64,000 nucleotides of DNA, taken from the NCBI GenBank assembly GCA_031275645.1, contig JAISOL010000012.1:27736-91735 (forward strand). Direction: 5' to 3'. Below, piece after piece: positions 9,689 to 18,639 of the stretch. The DNA is from Deltaproteobacteria bacterium (GTDB lineage Bacteria; Desulfobacterota; Desulfovibrionia; Desulfovibrionales; Desulfovibrionaceae). Made by a program: the position numbers and the translations under genes. The stretch's first letter is position 1, and each line of letters begins with the position of its first letter. A model generated the notes under the pieces. The model was not told the origin of the DNA. It did not search any database and worked only from the letters and a program-made list of their open reading frames with translations.

Positions 9689-9700
9689 ATGCGTACGCAT
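9689..9700. promoter_or_regulatory. Perfect 12-bp palindrome ATGCGTACGCAT upstream of the GntR gene, candidate autoregulatory operator
   Basis: Self-complementary; has the y-GT..AC-r core typical of GntR operators; ends 16 bp before the ATG. Confidence 0.45.
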
Positions 9701-9716
9701 ACGGTTGAAACAAATA

Positions 9717-10400
9717 ATGAAAATAATCAGTCCCGCATCGCAGCATCTGAAAAGAGAAAAAAGGGTTACCCTGAAAGCGAAAGCTTTAACGCAGCTTCGA
9801 AACGCCATTCTTTTCGGCAAGCTTCCTCCGGGGACAAGGCTGATAGAGCAGGAACTCTCGCAGACTATGGGCATCAGCCGCCTTCCCATCCGCGAGGCTC
9901 TCAGCAATCTGGAGCAGGCGGGGCTGGTGACGGTTCTCCCCTATAAAGGCGCTTTTGTCAGCTCCTTCAGCCGGAAAGAGATCGTGGATTTGTTCATGAT
10001 CCGCGAATTGCTGGAAGTTCACGCCCTGAAGCTGCTTATGCAGAAAAAGGACAACCTCGCCCATGCCCTCTCGCGCCTGCGGGGCTTTGTATCCATAATG
10101 GAAGCCCATAGCGAGGGAGACTCTCTGGCGCTCAACAGGGCTGATTACGAATTCCACGGAGCCCTGTGCGAATGCGCGGACAACTCCGCTCTTTACGATA
10201 CCTGGCAATTCCTGTCCGCAAAGACGCAGACTCTCTTTGTGCTTATCGAGCGGCATACCACGGTGGAAGACATCATCCACCAGCATGTCACCCTCTACGA
10301 CAGCATCTACGGCGGGGACTTTGATCTCGCCTCCGACAGTCTGAAAAAGCATCTGCAAGTGGGCAGAAGCTATGTGCTCCAGAGGCTGAACATGCAATAG
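9717..10400 (+). CDS. GntR family (FCD/FadR-type) transcriptional regulator
   Basis: N-terminal wHTH LRNAILFGKLPPGTRLIEQELSQTMGISRLPIREALSNLEQAGLV and FCD-like C-terminus. Confidence 0.9.
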   Translation: MKIISPASQHLKREKRVTLKAKALTQLRNAILFGKLPPGTRLIEQELSQTMGISRLPIREALSNLEQAGLVTVLPYKGAFVSSFSRKEIVDLFMIRELLEVHALKLLMQKKDNLAHALSRLRGFVSIMEAHSEGDSLALNRADYEFHGALCECADNSALYDTWQFLSAKTQTLFVLIERHTTVEDIIHQHVTLYDSIYGGDFDLASDSLKKHLQVGRSYVLQRLNMQ

Positions 10401-10435
10401 CGGCAAAAGCCGCTTTCGGCAAGCATGCCCAAAAG

Positions 10436-10476
10436 AAGCTGGTCACAGCTTTATCCGCTGTAACCAGCTTTTTTTG
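10436..10476 (+). terminator. Rho-independent terminator after the GntR gene
   Basis: AAGCTGGTCACAGC-TTTATCC-GCTGTAACCAGCTT followed by TTTTT. Confidence 0.85.
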
Positions 10477-10513
10477 TCATATCTTTTCTGAGCGTGTGGA
10501 AATTGCGCCCCGC

Positions 10514-10702
10514 TTACGCTTCTTCCACGGTAATGGCCCCCGTGGGGCACACCTCCACGCAGGATTCGCAGCCGAGGCATTCATCGGCGTTCACAGGCAG
10601 GGATTTGCCTTCCTGCAGTTCATATACGCTCACCGGGCAGATATCCACGCATTCGCCGTCGCCGGTACATTTATCGGCATCAACCTGTACACTGTAAGCC
10701 AT
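10514..10702 (-). CDS. 7Fe-type ferredoxin ([3Fe-4S]/[4Fe-4S]), resembling Desulfovibrio africanus ferredoxin III
   Basis: 62 aa; first cluster motif CTGDGECVDICP (Asp in place of the second Cys), second CLGCESCVEVCP. Confidence 0.9.
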   Translation of the reverse strand: MAYSVQVDADKCTGDGECVDICPVSVYELQEGKSLPVNADECLGCESCVEVCPTGAITVEEA

Positions 10703-10798
10703 GTTGTGTCCTCCACAGACGTATGCGGCGGCCTGGCCGCCTGTTGGCTGACCCGGGCGGGCTTTTGGGCTCCCCTGTCTCCGGGTTGTTCTGTCTTG

Positions 10799-10827
10799 CA
10801 GATAACCGGGTAAATGCCGGGTGTCAA
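10799..10827 (-). promoter_or_regulatory. Sigma70-type promoter upstream of the ferredoxin gene
   Basis: Minus strand TTGACA-N17-TATCTG. Confidence 0.5.
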
Positions 10828-11031
10828 GCTTGAAAAGGCCCTACATCTGTGGTAGGGCTCATGAAGAAGGCTATCATTGGCGCGGCGGACTCTTTTATCG
10901 TCGGTTGAAAGCATGGGAGCAAAAGAATTATGCTGAATTTAAGGATTTTGGCCCGATTCTTGCTCTCTCTCTTAACTCTGTCATAGAGCGCGTTCTTCTC
11001 CTTCAGCGGGAACAGCGCGCGATATTTTATC

Positions 11032-11066
11032 GGCCCTGTTTTCTTTTTGGAAACAGGGCCTCTTTT
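11032..11066 (+). terminator. Strong rho-independent terminator with no obvious upstream gene
   Basis: GGCCCTGTTTTC-TTTTT-GGAAACAGGGCC-TCTTTT. Confidence 0.7.
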
Positions 11067-11139
11067 GCGTTTGCCGCATGGCCGGCCTGGGGCAGGCTAG
11101 CACGGATACGCGATTGACACCACAACCGCCGGGAAGCAT

Positions 11140-11820
11140 ATGGTTTTTGCCTCGCTGCCCTTTATTTTTCTGATTCTGCCCGTTTTTCTGTGTATCGACT
11201 CCTCCGCCAGGTTCGTCAAGTCCGCGGTCTTGCGCAACAGCGCCGTGCTTTTCGTCAGCCTGCTTTTTTACACCTGGGGCGAGGCGGCCAACGTCTTTCT
11301 GCTGCTTGCCCTCGGCGCCTTCAACTATGCCGCTGGGCGCTGTCTGCCCGGAAGCGGGAAGCCGCGTCTTTGCGCGGCGCTTTTTGTGATCGTCAATTTG
11401 GCCGTTCTGATCGGGTTCAAGTACGCGTATTGGATGCTTTCTTTCATCCTGCCCGCCCTGGTGGAAAAAAGGGCGTCTCTGCCCCTCGGAATCAGCTTTT
11501 TCACCTTCCACGCCGTCAGCTATATTATAGATGTCCACCGCCGCCAGATTCAGCCGGCAAAGACGGCGCTCGACTTTCTCACCTATTTTTGCATGTTCCC
11601 CCATCTGGTCGCGGGGCCTGTAGTCCGCTATGCCCAGGTAAAAGACGCCCTTTCCGCGCGCGGGCCGGACAGGAAACTGTTCTCGTTCGGGATGTACCGC
11701 TTTCTTCTGGGACTCAATAAAAAGATCATCATCGCCAACTCGGTTGCGGTTGTGGCCGATTCCGCCTTTTCCCTGTCCGGACTTGGTCATCTGCATTTCT
11801 TTGATGCCTGGCTCGGCATC
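11140..11820 (+). pseudogene. MBOAT family O-acyltransferase (AlgI-like), 3' end lost at an IS-derived junction
   Basis: LPLGISFFTFHAVSYIIDVHRR, FPHLVAGPVVRYAQV, HFFDAWLGI as in MBOAT proteins; similarity stops where IS sequence begins. Confidence 0.75.
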
Positions 11821-11824
11821 AAGC

Positions 11825-12055
11825 TTGCCAATCAAAGTGCGTCTGGCCCGAGACTGCTTTTTTTCTTTGTCCCAAACGGCCGTAGATTCATAGGCGTAAG
11901 TGATGCCGATCCTTTTGTCCAACTGGTAGATAATCGCCACAAGACACCTCCATCGTTATGTTTTCACTATCACATAACGATGAAAAGTCAACCCTCGATT
12001 ACACCACTTTACTGGTTTTATTACTATTTTCCCAATTCATTGTTAGGTTTTTCCG
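11825..12055 (-). mobile_element. Remnant of an IS1634-type insertion sequence (5' end of transposase plus upstream region)
   Basis: Minus-strand MAIIYQLDKRIGITYAYESTAVWDKEKKQSRARRTLIGKLD typical of IS1634 transposase N-termini, then loss of similarity; AT-rich; hairpin CATCGTTATG-N12-CATAACGATG upstream of its start. Confidence 0.7.
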
Positions 12056-12061
12056 GGAAGG

Positions 12062-12961
12062 CAGGTTGTTAAAAAGTTTTTCCGGGGGATCGACGCTTTT
12101 TTCGCGGATCGTTTCCCTTTGCGCGCCTGTCTGTTGGAAATATCGGCGACGCTGCATGAAGCCAACGGCGGCGACATTGATATGGACAAGTGTTACAGGG
12201 GGACAAACAACTGGCTGTTTCTCGGCAACAGCTACTCGCGTTGCGTGGATAAACTCCAGGGTATGGCGGCGCTTTCAGCCGACGATCTGAAACGGCAGAC
12301 TGAAGAGTATGGAAAGATTCGTGATGCGGCCGCAAAGTGCGGAGCGGAATTTTTCATATTCATAGGACCGAATAAATCCAGCATCTATCCTGAATATCTG
12401 CCGCCGTTCGTGATCCCGGCGCGGCGGCGCTATATTTTTCCTCTTCTGGACAGTTTGAGCAACGCGGGAGTCAAGGTTTATGACCCGACGCTTAAACTTA
12501 TCAAGGCAAAAAACACCGCTCTCCTTTACTACAGGACCGATACCCATTGGAATGCCCGCGGAGCCTGTGAAGCCTTCGAAGGTTTCAGAGAACCGGCCGG
12601 GCTTCCGTCCCTGCCGCCCTTTTTCTTTGCCGAAGCCCCGGAGCACAGAGGCGATTTGGTAAACATAGGCGGCTATAAAAATTTCCCCCTGTCCACGGGC
12701 GACGGCTTCACACTGCATTGGCGCGTCCTGCCGGACATGCGTGAGGAAGACGGCCTGTTCGTGAACGAGCGCGCGGTCAGCGACAAGACCGCCTGGGTAT
12801 TTGGAGATTCATTCGCCAACGCTCTCAGGCCGTATATCACAGCGATGTTCAAAGAAGTCCGTTTTTTCAGGCACGGCGAATTTGAAGCGGCTGTATCCTC
12901 TCAGTTCTCCGAGCCGGATATGATACTTTGGGTTATTGTCGAAAGAAATTTCGCCCAATAG
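12062..12961 (+). pseudogene. AlgJ/AlgX-like SGNH-hydrolase-type acetyltransferase, 5' end lost at the IS junction
   Basis: In-frame VKKFFRGIDAFFADRFPLRACLLE...; NNWLFLGNS, YYRTDTHWNARGA, WVFGDSFANALRPY typical of AlgX/AlgJ domains; no proper start. Confidence 0.65.
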
Positions 12962-12972
12962 CGGCCTTTCCC

Positions 12973-14373
12973 TCACAGGAGAACTCTGCCCCCCCTGCTT
13001 TTCAGGCGGCGGAGCGGCAGATCCTTGTAGTAAAGCCCTACTTCCCGTCCCTTCGTTTCCAGGCGCAGGCTCTGCCCGGAACACAGGGCCAGGATCGGAG
13101 CCGGCTCTTCCGCCTGCAAAAGTTCCGCTCCCCGCTTCCGGGCTTCCTCCGGGCCGGGCATAAGGCCATGCAGTCCAGGGTCGGGCTGAAAAGAGGCCGG
13201 ATCTTCCCCCCCGCCTCTGCCCAGGAGAAAATCCCTCCGGGGAAAGGATTCCGGAAAGAGTTCTCCGCCAAGAGCGTGCTGGAAATACAGCCCGGCTCTC
13301 TCTCCGGCCCGCCGCCCGGATTGCCGGAAAACGAGGCTCCCCGGCGGCAGCAGGCCTGGCTCCAGCAGAGGCGAGGCAATGCTCCGGAGCGGGAGTTCCC
13401 CGGAGGCGCCGGGAGGGGAGGAAGACGAAGGGGATGGACGGCGGGCCGGGTTCTCTGTCGGGGCCTTGCGCAGCAGGGCAAGGTAAAAACCCTGGGCCAG
13501 ACCGCTGCGCCGGGCTATGCGCAGAGTGCCGGCGCAATCCGGAAAGGAGTCCGGGACAGGCTCAAGACAGAATCCGGGAAAGGGCTCCAGGGGGAGCAAT
13601 TCCGGAAAGAAGCCTCCGGCTTCGGAAGAAAGCTCCGCCAGCGCCCAGCGGATCTGTTCCTCGTTTTCCAGGATATTTACGGTGCAGGTGGAGTAACTGA
13701 GCACCCCCCCCGGCTGGAGGAGGCGGAAGGCCGTCCGCAGGAGCATCCTTTGCAGGCCGATCAGGGGCTTCACCTTGTCTCCCCGCCAGAGAGAGAGCAC
13801 GCGTGGGTGTTTTTCCGCCGTGCCCCAGCCGCTGCAGGGCGGATCCAGGAGTATGGCGTCGAAACCCGCGAAGCCGGCGGGCGGGGAGATGCCCTTTCCG
13901 TCAAGCCCCAGAGTGGCGGCGTTGAAAATGTTCAACAGTTCCAGATTCCGGCGCAGCGTGGCCAGGCGCCCGGGAGAAGGCTCGTTGCTAAGGATCAGGG
14001 AGTTGTCTCCCAGGAGCCTGGCCAGCAGCGCGCTTTTGCCTCCTGGACTGGCGCAGAGATCCAGTACCGTTGCCCCGCGCGCCGGCGGAAAGGAGGTTGA
14101 GGGCTCCGCGCCCGGCCGCGTTTTTTCAGGCTCGGAGAGTTTCCGGGCCAGAGCCAGGGCGGGGAGCATGGAAGAGGCGTCCTGGATGTAGATGAGGCCG
14201 AAGCGCGCCGCCAGACTGGCTCCCAGGGGCAGAGGCTCGCGGGTGAGGAGCCTGGCCCCGCTGTAAAAGGGAAGCTCCGTGAAAACATAGCCCTGGGAGC
14301 GGAGCAGATCCTCCAGCAGCGGCCATTGTTCCGCTCTGCCTCCCAGGCGGAAGACGCGCGTGGCGTTGCGCAT
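12973..14373 (-). CDS. RsmB/RsmF-type rRNA (cytosine-C5) methyltransferase
   Basis: IYIQDASSMLPALAL, VLDLCASPGGKSALLA, ILLDPPCSGWGT, SYSTCTVNILENEEQI. Confidence 0.88.
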   Translation of the reverse strand: MRNATRVFRLGGRAEQWPLLEDLLRSQGYVFTELPFYSGARLLTREPLPLGASLAARFGLIYIQDASSMLPALALARKLSEPEKTRPGAEPSTSFPPARGATVLDLCASPGGKSALLARLLGDNSLILSNEPSPGRLATLRRNLELLNIFNAATLGLDGKGISPPAGFAGFDAILLDPPCSGWGTAEKHPRVLSLWRGDKVKPLIGLQRMLLRTAFRLLQPGGVLSYSTCTVNILENEEQIRWALAELSSEAGGFFPELLPLEPFPGFCLEPVPDSFPDCAGTLRIARRSGLAQGFYLALLRKAPTENPARRPSPSSSSPPGASGELPLRSIASPLLEPGLLPPGSLVFRQSGRRAGERAGLYFQHALGGELFPESFPRRDFLLGRGGGEDPASFQPDPGLHGLMPGPEEARKRGAELLQAEEPAPILALCSGQSLRLETKGREVGLYYKDLPLRRLKSRGGRVLL

Positions 14374-14393
14374 AAACGGGTTCCTTGGCGGGG

Positions 14394-16865
14394 TTACAAT
14401 TCTCCGGCCCGGATCAGGGCTTCGCGGGCCGCGTTTTTTTTGCCGCAAGCTTCCAGAGCCCGCGCCAGCTCCAGCCAGGCCGGGCGCAAATCCGGGCGCA
14501 GGGATACGCTCTGCCGGGCCAGGCTTTCAGCCACGGCCGGATCCTCTCCGGCGTCCAGATAAAGCCCGGCCAGGAGCTGCAGAGAGACGGCGTCGCGCGG
14601 ATCGAGCAACAGGGCCGCATGCAGTTCTTCACGCGCTTCCTGCGGCTTTCCTTTTTTTATGGCCAGGCGGGCCAGGCCGCGTCTGGTCAGCACGGCGCCT
14701 CCGGGCAAGCCGGAGGCCAGGCGGTAATATTTTTCCGCCGCGGCGAAGTCTTCTTCTTCCTCGGCAATCTGCCCCAGGCGGTAACAGGCAAAAACTCTGA
14801 TTTCCCCGGAATCGTCCGAAGAAGCCGCCTCGCCGGGATCGGCCCGCGCCAGATCCAGACAGCGGAGGTAAAAATTCCTGGCCTCGGCAAAGGCGCGGCG
14901 GTTCTGCTGGAGGTTGCCCAGGTTATACAGGGTGTTCACATCCGTGGGATCGCGGCGCAAGGCCTCTTCCAGGCTCCGGAGGGCTTCGCCGTGCCGCCCC
15001 AGATCGGCCAGAATCACGCCCAGGGAATTCCAGGCCAGAATGTTGTCCGGGTCGCAGAGCAAGGCGCGCCTGTACTCGGCCATAGCCTCGGTGAAGTCTC
15101 CCAGGCTGTGCAATCTGTCCGCGTTTATGTTCAGAGCCAGAGAGTCCAGCTCTCCTATATGGGGAGGAGGCAGGAGCAGGGCGTAATCCAGGGCCTTGTT
15201 GACGTTGTCCAGGGCCTCGGCCTTGCGGAAATCCAGAAAGGGATGAGCGGCCAGCCCAAAGGCGGAATCCAGCCCGGAGTCAAGGGCAATATCCCCGGAT
15301 AAGCCGCGCAGTTGCTGGAGCAGAGTCCGCGTATCCGCTTCCGGCAGGAAAAAAATCAAAGAATTAAAGGCATAGCGCCCCAAAAGCAGTTCGGGGCCGA
15401 AAAATTTCCGGCATCTCTCCGCCGCGCTCTCCATGAGCTTTTCCCAATTTTCTGAGGAAGAGGGTTGAGTTTGGGTAAAACGGCCCAGCACCAGGGAGAA
15501 CTCCGCGTATTTTTCCCGCGCCAGAACCCAGCGGGGTAGAAAATCCGCCAGGGGCGCCGGCCCGGATCCCTCCGGGAGAGCTGAAGAAGCATTGCTCCCG
15601 GCTTTTTGGTCGTCGGGGTAGAAGACTGTCGGGTAATTCAGGCCGGGAGGGCCGGAACGCAGGCGATCCCCGGCCTCGGGCGGGAAAAGGGGGTCGTCAA
15701 TCCGCAACACTTCCGCCAGGGATTCGTTTGTCCCGGCTTCCACCAGAAATACATCCCCCTTATAGCGCGGGCCGGACTCTTTCCCCTCTCCGCCCGGCTC
15801 CCAGAGCGTGAAGATCTGCCCGGCCCTGGCACCGGCGGAACTTCCGAGGCTGACCAGGAGACGCGAGAGCGGGCGCTTCTCCAGCACCCTCCCTCCTTCC
15901 CGCAGTATATCGGCATAGGCCATGAGCGGAGGAGGGCCGGATTCCGGGCCGGCCGGCCTGTTTTCAGCGGCCGCGAGCGCGGCCAGGGAGGCCCTTTGCA
16001 GCAGGTGGCGGGCCTGCTCCCCCGCGTCGCGCCTCTCCAGGCCCCGGAGATCGCGCGGGCAGCTCACATAGCCCGCCGAGAGAGCGACCCGGAGGCGCAA
16101 CCCGGTCAGGGGGCTGACGGCGCTGACTTCTCCCAGCTTAGCGCCCAGATCCCGGGCGAGAGCCTCAAGCGGGCGTGGTCCGGCTTCGGGCAGAAGCAGG
16201 GCAAATTCGGCCTCGCCGCTGCGCGAGGCCAGGGCCTGTCGCGGACGCGATTTTTCCAGCTCCAGGCCCAGAAGGCGCAGCAGGTCTTCGGCCCGCAAAT
16301 ATCCATGCTCAAGCGCTATCCTGTCCAGTCCGTCCAGGCGCAGGAGCAGGAGGCCGAACTGCCCGGAGCGTTTCGCGCGGCCCGGCCTGCCGGGGCCGCC
16401 CCCTTCCCGCGCTGCCTGGGGGAAAATTCCGCGCAGGCGCTCCAGTTCTTCGGCCAGAGCCTCAAACAGAGCGGAACGATTGTACAGCCCGCTTGTCGCG
16501 TCTCTGCGGCTTTGCCTGAAAAGGGCCGCCTTGTCCAGGCACAGCCCGGCCACGGCCGGCAGAAAGGGCAGAAGCTTTGCGATCTCCCTGCCCTGGACGC
16601 CGGCGGCTACAAAAAATCCCAGAAAATCGCCGCCTTGTTGCTGCAGGGGCAGGAGCAGCTTACGCTCGCGGGGCAGATATTCGGCGCAAATTTGTGCCTC
16701 CTTGCGCGGAAAATAATAACTGTGCGCGGTGAAGGAAAAAAAAGCGCGCAGTGAGGAACAAAGAATCCCTTCCAAGGGAAGGAGATCCACGCGGGAAAGC
16801 GGAGGAGGGAGGGAAGCGCCCCTGTACTCTTCCACGGCGGAGTATGAGGTTGATCTTGTAGCCAT
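14394..16865 (-). CDS. GAF-like/degenerate GGDEF plus tetratricopeptide-repeat protein
   Basis: GLYNRSALFEALAEEL ... SRSGEAEFALLLPEA (GGDEF-like, degenerate) and C-terminal TPRs (NILAWNSLGVILADLGRHGEALRSLEEALRRDP). Confidence 0.75.
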   Translation of the reverse strand: MATRSTSYSAVEEYRGASLPPPLSRVDLLPLEGILCSSLRAFFSFTAHSYYFPRKEAQICAEYLPRERKLLLPLQQQGGDFLGFFVAAGVQGREIAKLLPFLPAVAGLCLDKAALFRQSRRDATSGLYNRSALFEALAEELERLRGIFPQAAREGGGPGRPGRAKRSGQFGLLLLRLDGLDRIALEHGYLRAEDLLRLLGLELEKSRPRQALASRSGEAEFALLLPEAGPRPLEALARDLGAKLGEVSAVSPLTGLRLRVALSAGYVSCPRDLRGLERRDAGEQARHLLQRASLAALAAAENRPAGPESGPPPLMAYADILREGGRVLEKRPLSRLLVSLGSSAGARAGQIFTLWEPGGEGKESGPRYKGDVFLVEAGTNESLAEVLRIDDPLFPPEAGDRLRSGPPGLNYPTVFYPDDQKAGSNASSALPEGSGPAPLADFLPRWVLAREKYAEFSLVLGRFTQTQPSSSENWEKLMESAAERCRKFFGPELLLGRYAFNSLIFFLPEADTRTLLQQLRGLSGDIALDSGLDSAFGLAAHPFLDFRKAEALDNVNKALDYALLLPPPHIGELDSLALNINADRLHSLGDFTEAMAEYRRALLCDPDNILAWNSLGVILADLGRHGEALRSLEEALRRDPTDVNTLYNLGNLQQNRRAFAEARNFYLRCLDLARADPGEAASSDDSGEIRVFACYRLGQIAEEEEDFAAAEKYYRLASGLPGGAVLTRRGLARLAIKKGKPQEAREELHAALLLDPRDAVSLQLLAGLYLDAGEDPAVAESLARQSVSLRPDLRPAWLELARALEACGKKNAAREALIRAGEL

Positions 16866-17008
16866 GCCCGGCTTATATATGCTTCTCTCCGATTTGAAAA
16901 GCTTACGGGATAGTGCCTTGACGAAGAGAATGATTCGGCGTAATATTAAATACTTAAATATGTTAAAGTAAGATCGCCCGGCGTCCCCCATTAAAAAGGA
17001 ACTTCACA

Positions 17009-18619
17009 GTGGGAAACAATCCCTCCAAATCCGGACCGGCCGCTTCCCGCGGAACGAAAATCAAGCTGGCCACCAAATCGCCGCGAGCCGCGGCTTTTGT
17101 CCCCCTGCTCCAGGGCCTGGAAAGGCGGAATGAACTGAATGAAGTGATTAAAGGCCGGGTGGTTAAAATCTGCGAACTCCTGGACCAGGGAGTCGGCGTA
17201 TACGCCAACGGCTTTGTGAAGGATTCCCATAGCCTAGATATGGAGCGGCTTTACGGCCGGGCGGACGCCGCGGAACTGGAGGCTCTGGAAGCGGAGGGGA
17301 AACTTTTTTCTCTGGCCGGGCGCGTGCTTACCCTGCGTTCTTTCGGCAAAGTGGCCTTTTTTGATTTGCTTGACTCCACCGGAAGTCTGCAATGCTATAT
17401 GGACAAAGAAGAGACGGACGAAAAATCTTTCAAACTTTTCAAGCGCCTGGACGTGGGCGACATCATAGGCGTGCGCGGCTCGCTCTTCCGCACAAAAACC
17501 GGCGAACTAACCCTGAAATGCGCGGAAATCACCCTGCTCACCAAGAGCATACGCCCCCTGCCCGAAAAATATCACGGGCTCAAGGACATGGAGCAGCGTT
17601 ACCGCCGCCGCTATGTGGACATCATCGTCAATCCGGAGAAAAAGGAAATATTCGAAAAACGTATCAGGATTATCCGCGAGTTCCGCAGGCTTATGGAAGA
17701 AGCCGGATTCCGCGAGGTGGAAACGCCCATTCTTCAGCCCATTCCTGGCGGCGCCACGGCCAAACCTTTCGAAACGCACCATAACGCCCTGGATATGACC
17801 CTGTATCTGCGCATCTCCCCGGAACTCTATCTCAAACGTCTTCTGGTGGGCGGATTTGAAAAGATTTTCGAGCTTAACCGCAGCTTCCGCAACGAGGGCA
17901 TTTCCACCCGTCACAACCCGGAATTCACCATGTGCGAATTCTACTGGGCCTACGCCACCTTTGAGGATTTGATGGATTTCACCGCCAGGCTCTTTGCCGA
18001 CCTGGCTCTTAAAATATGCGGCAGCACCCGGATAACTTATTCCGGGCAGGAAATAGATCTGCGCCCGGATCTCTGGAAGCGTCTGGATTTCTATGATTCT
18101 CTGCTGGAAATCGGCGGCCACGGGCCGGAAATGTTTAACGACCGGCAGGCCTTGTGCCGCTATATTCAATCCCGGGGCGAAAAAGCGGTGGATAGTGAAA
18201 AGATTGGCAAACTCCAGGCCAAGCTGTTCGATCTGGATGTGGAGCCCAAGCTCATTCAGCCGCATTTTATATGCCATTACCCCGCGGAGCTTTCGCCCCT
18301 TTCCCGGCGCAACGAGGCCGATCCCTCCCTGACCGATCGCTTTGAGTTCTTTATTTGCGGCCGGGAAATGGGCAACGCTTTTTCCGAGCTTAACGATCCC
18401 GCGGATCAGCGGGCCAGGTTCGAGGAACAGGTGGCGGAAAAAGAAGCCGGCAACGAGGAAGCCCATTTTATGGACGAAGATTATCTGCGCGCCCTGGAAT
18501 ACGGAATGCCCCCGGCCGCCGGCGAAGGCATAGGCCTGGATCGCCTGGTCATGCTGCTTACCGATGCGCCTTCCATCCGGGAGGTCATCCTTTTTCCCAC
18601 CCTGAAACCGGAAAGCTGA
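17009..18619 (+). CDS. lysS: Lysyl-tRNA synthetase, class II
   Basis: Anticodon-binding OB fold, FRNEGISTRHNPEFTMCEFY, GEGIGLDRLVMLLTDAPSIREVILFPTLKP. Confidence 0.96.
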   Translation: MGNNPSKSGPAASRGTKIKLATKSPRAAAFVPLLQGLERRNELNEVIKGRVVKICELLDQGVGVYANGFVKDSHSLDMERLYGRADAAELEALEAEGKLFSLAGRVLTLRSFGKVAFFDLLDSTGSLQCYMDKEETDEKSFKLFKRLDVGDIIGVRGSLFRTKTGELTLKCAEITLLTKSIRPLPEKYHGLKDMEQRYRRRYVDIIVNPEKKEIFEKRIRIIREFRRLMEEAGFREVETPILQPIPGGATAKPFETHHNALDMTLYLRISPELYLKRLLVGGFEKIFELNRSFRNEGISTRHNPEFTMCEFYWAYATFEDLMDFTARLFADLALKICGSTRITYSGQEIDLRPDLWKRLDFYDSLLEIGGHGPEMFNDRQALCRYIQSRGEKAVDSEKIGKLQAKLFDLDVEPKLIQPHFICHYPAELSPLSRRNEADPSLTDRFEFFICGREMGNAFSELNDPADQRARFEEQVAEKEAGNEEAHFMDEDYLRALEYGMPPAAGEGIGLDRLVMLLTDAPSIREVILFPTLKPES

Positions 18620-18639
18620 GAAAAGGTTTCCCCACCGCT

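Noticed and set aside
10821-11117. 98-aa plus-strand ORF as a real gene
   Set aside because: It reads through a strong intrinsic terminator and has no recognisable family or RBS
10981-11940. 319-aa minus ORF as an intact IS1634 transposase
   Set aside because: Only the first ~45 residues resemble transposase; the rest is antisense to the MBOAT remnant
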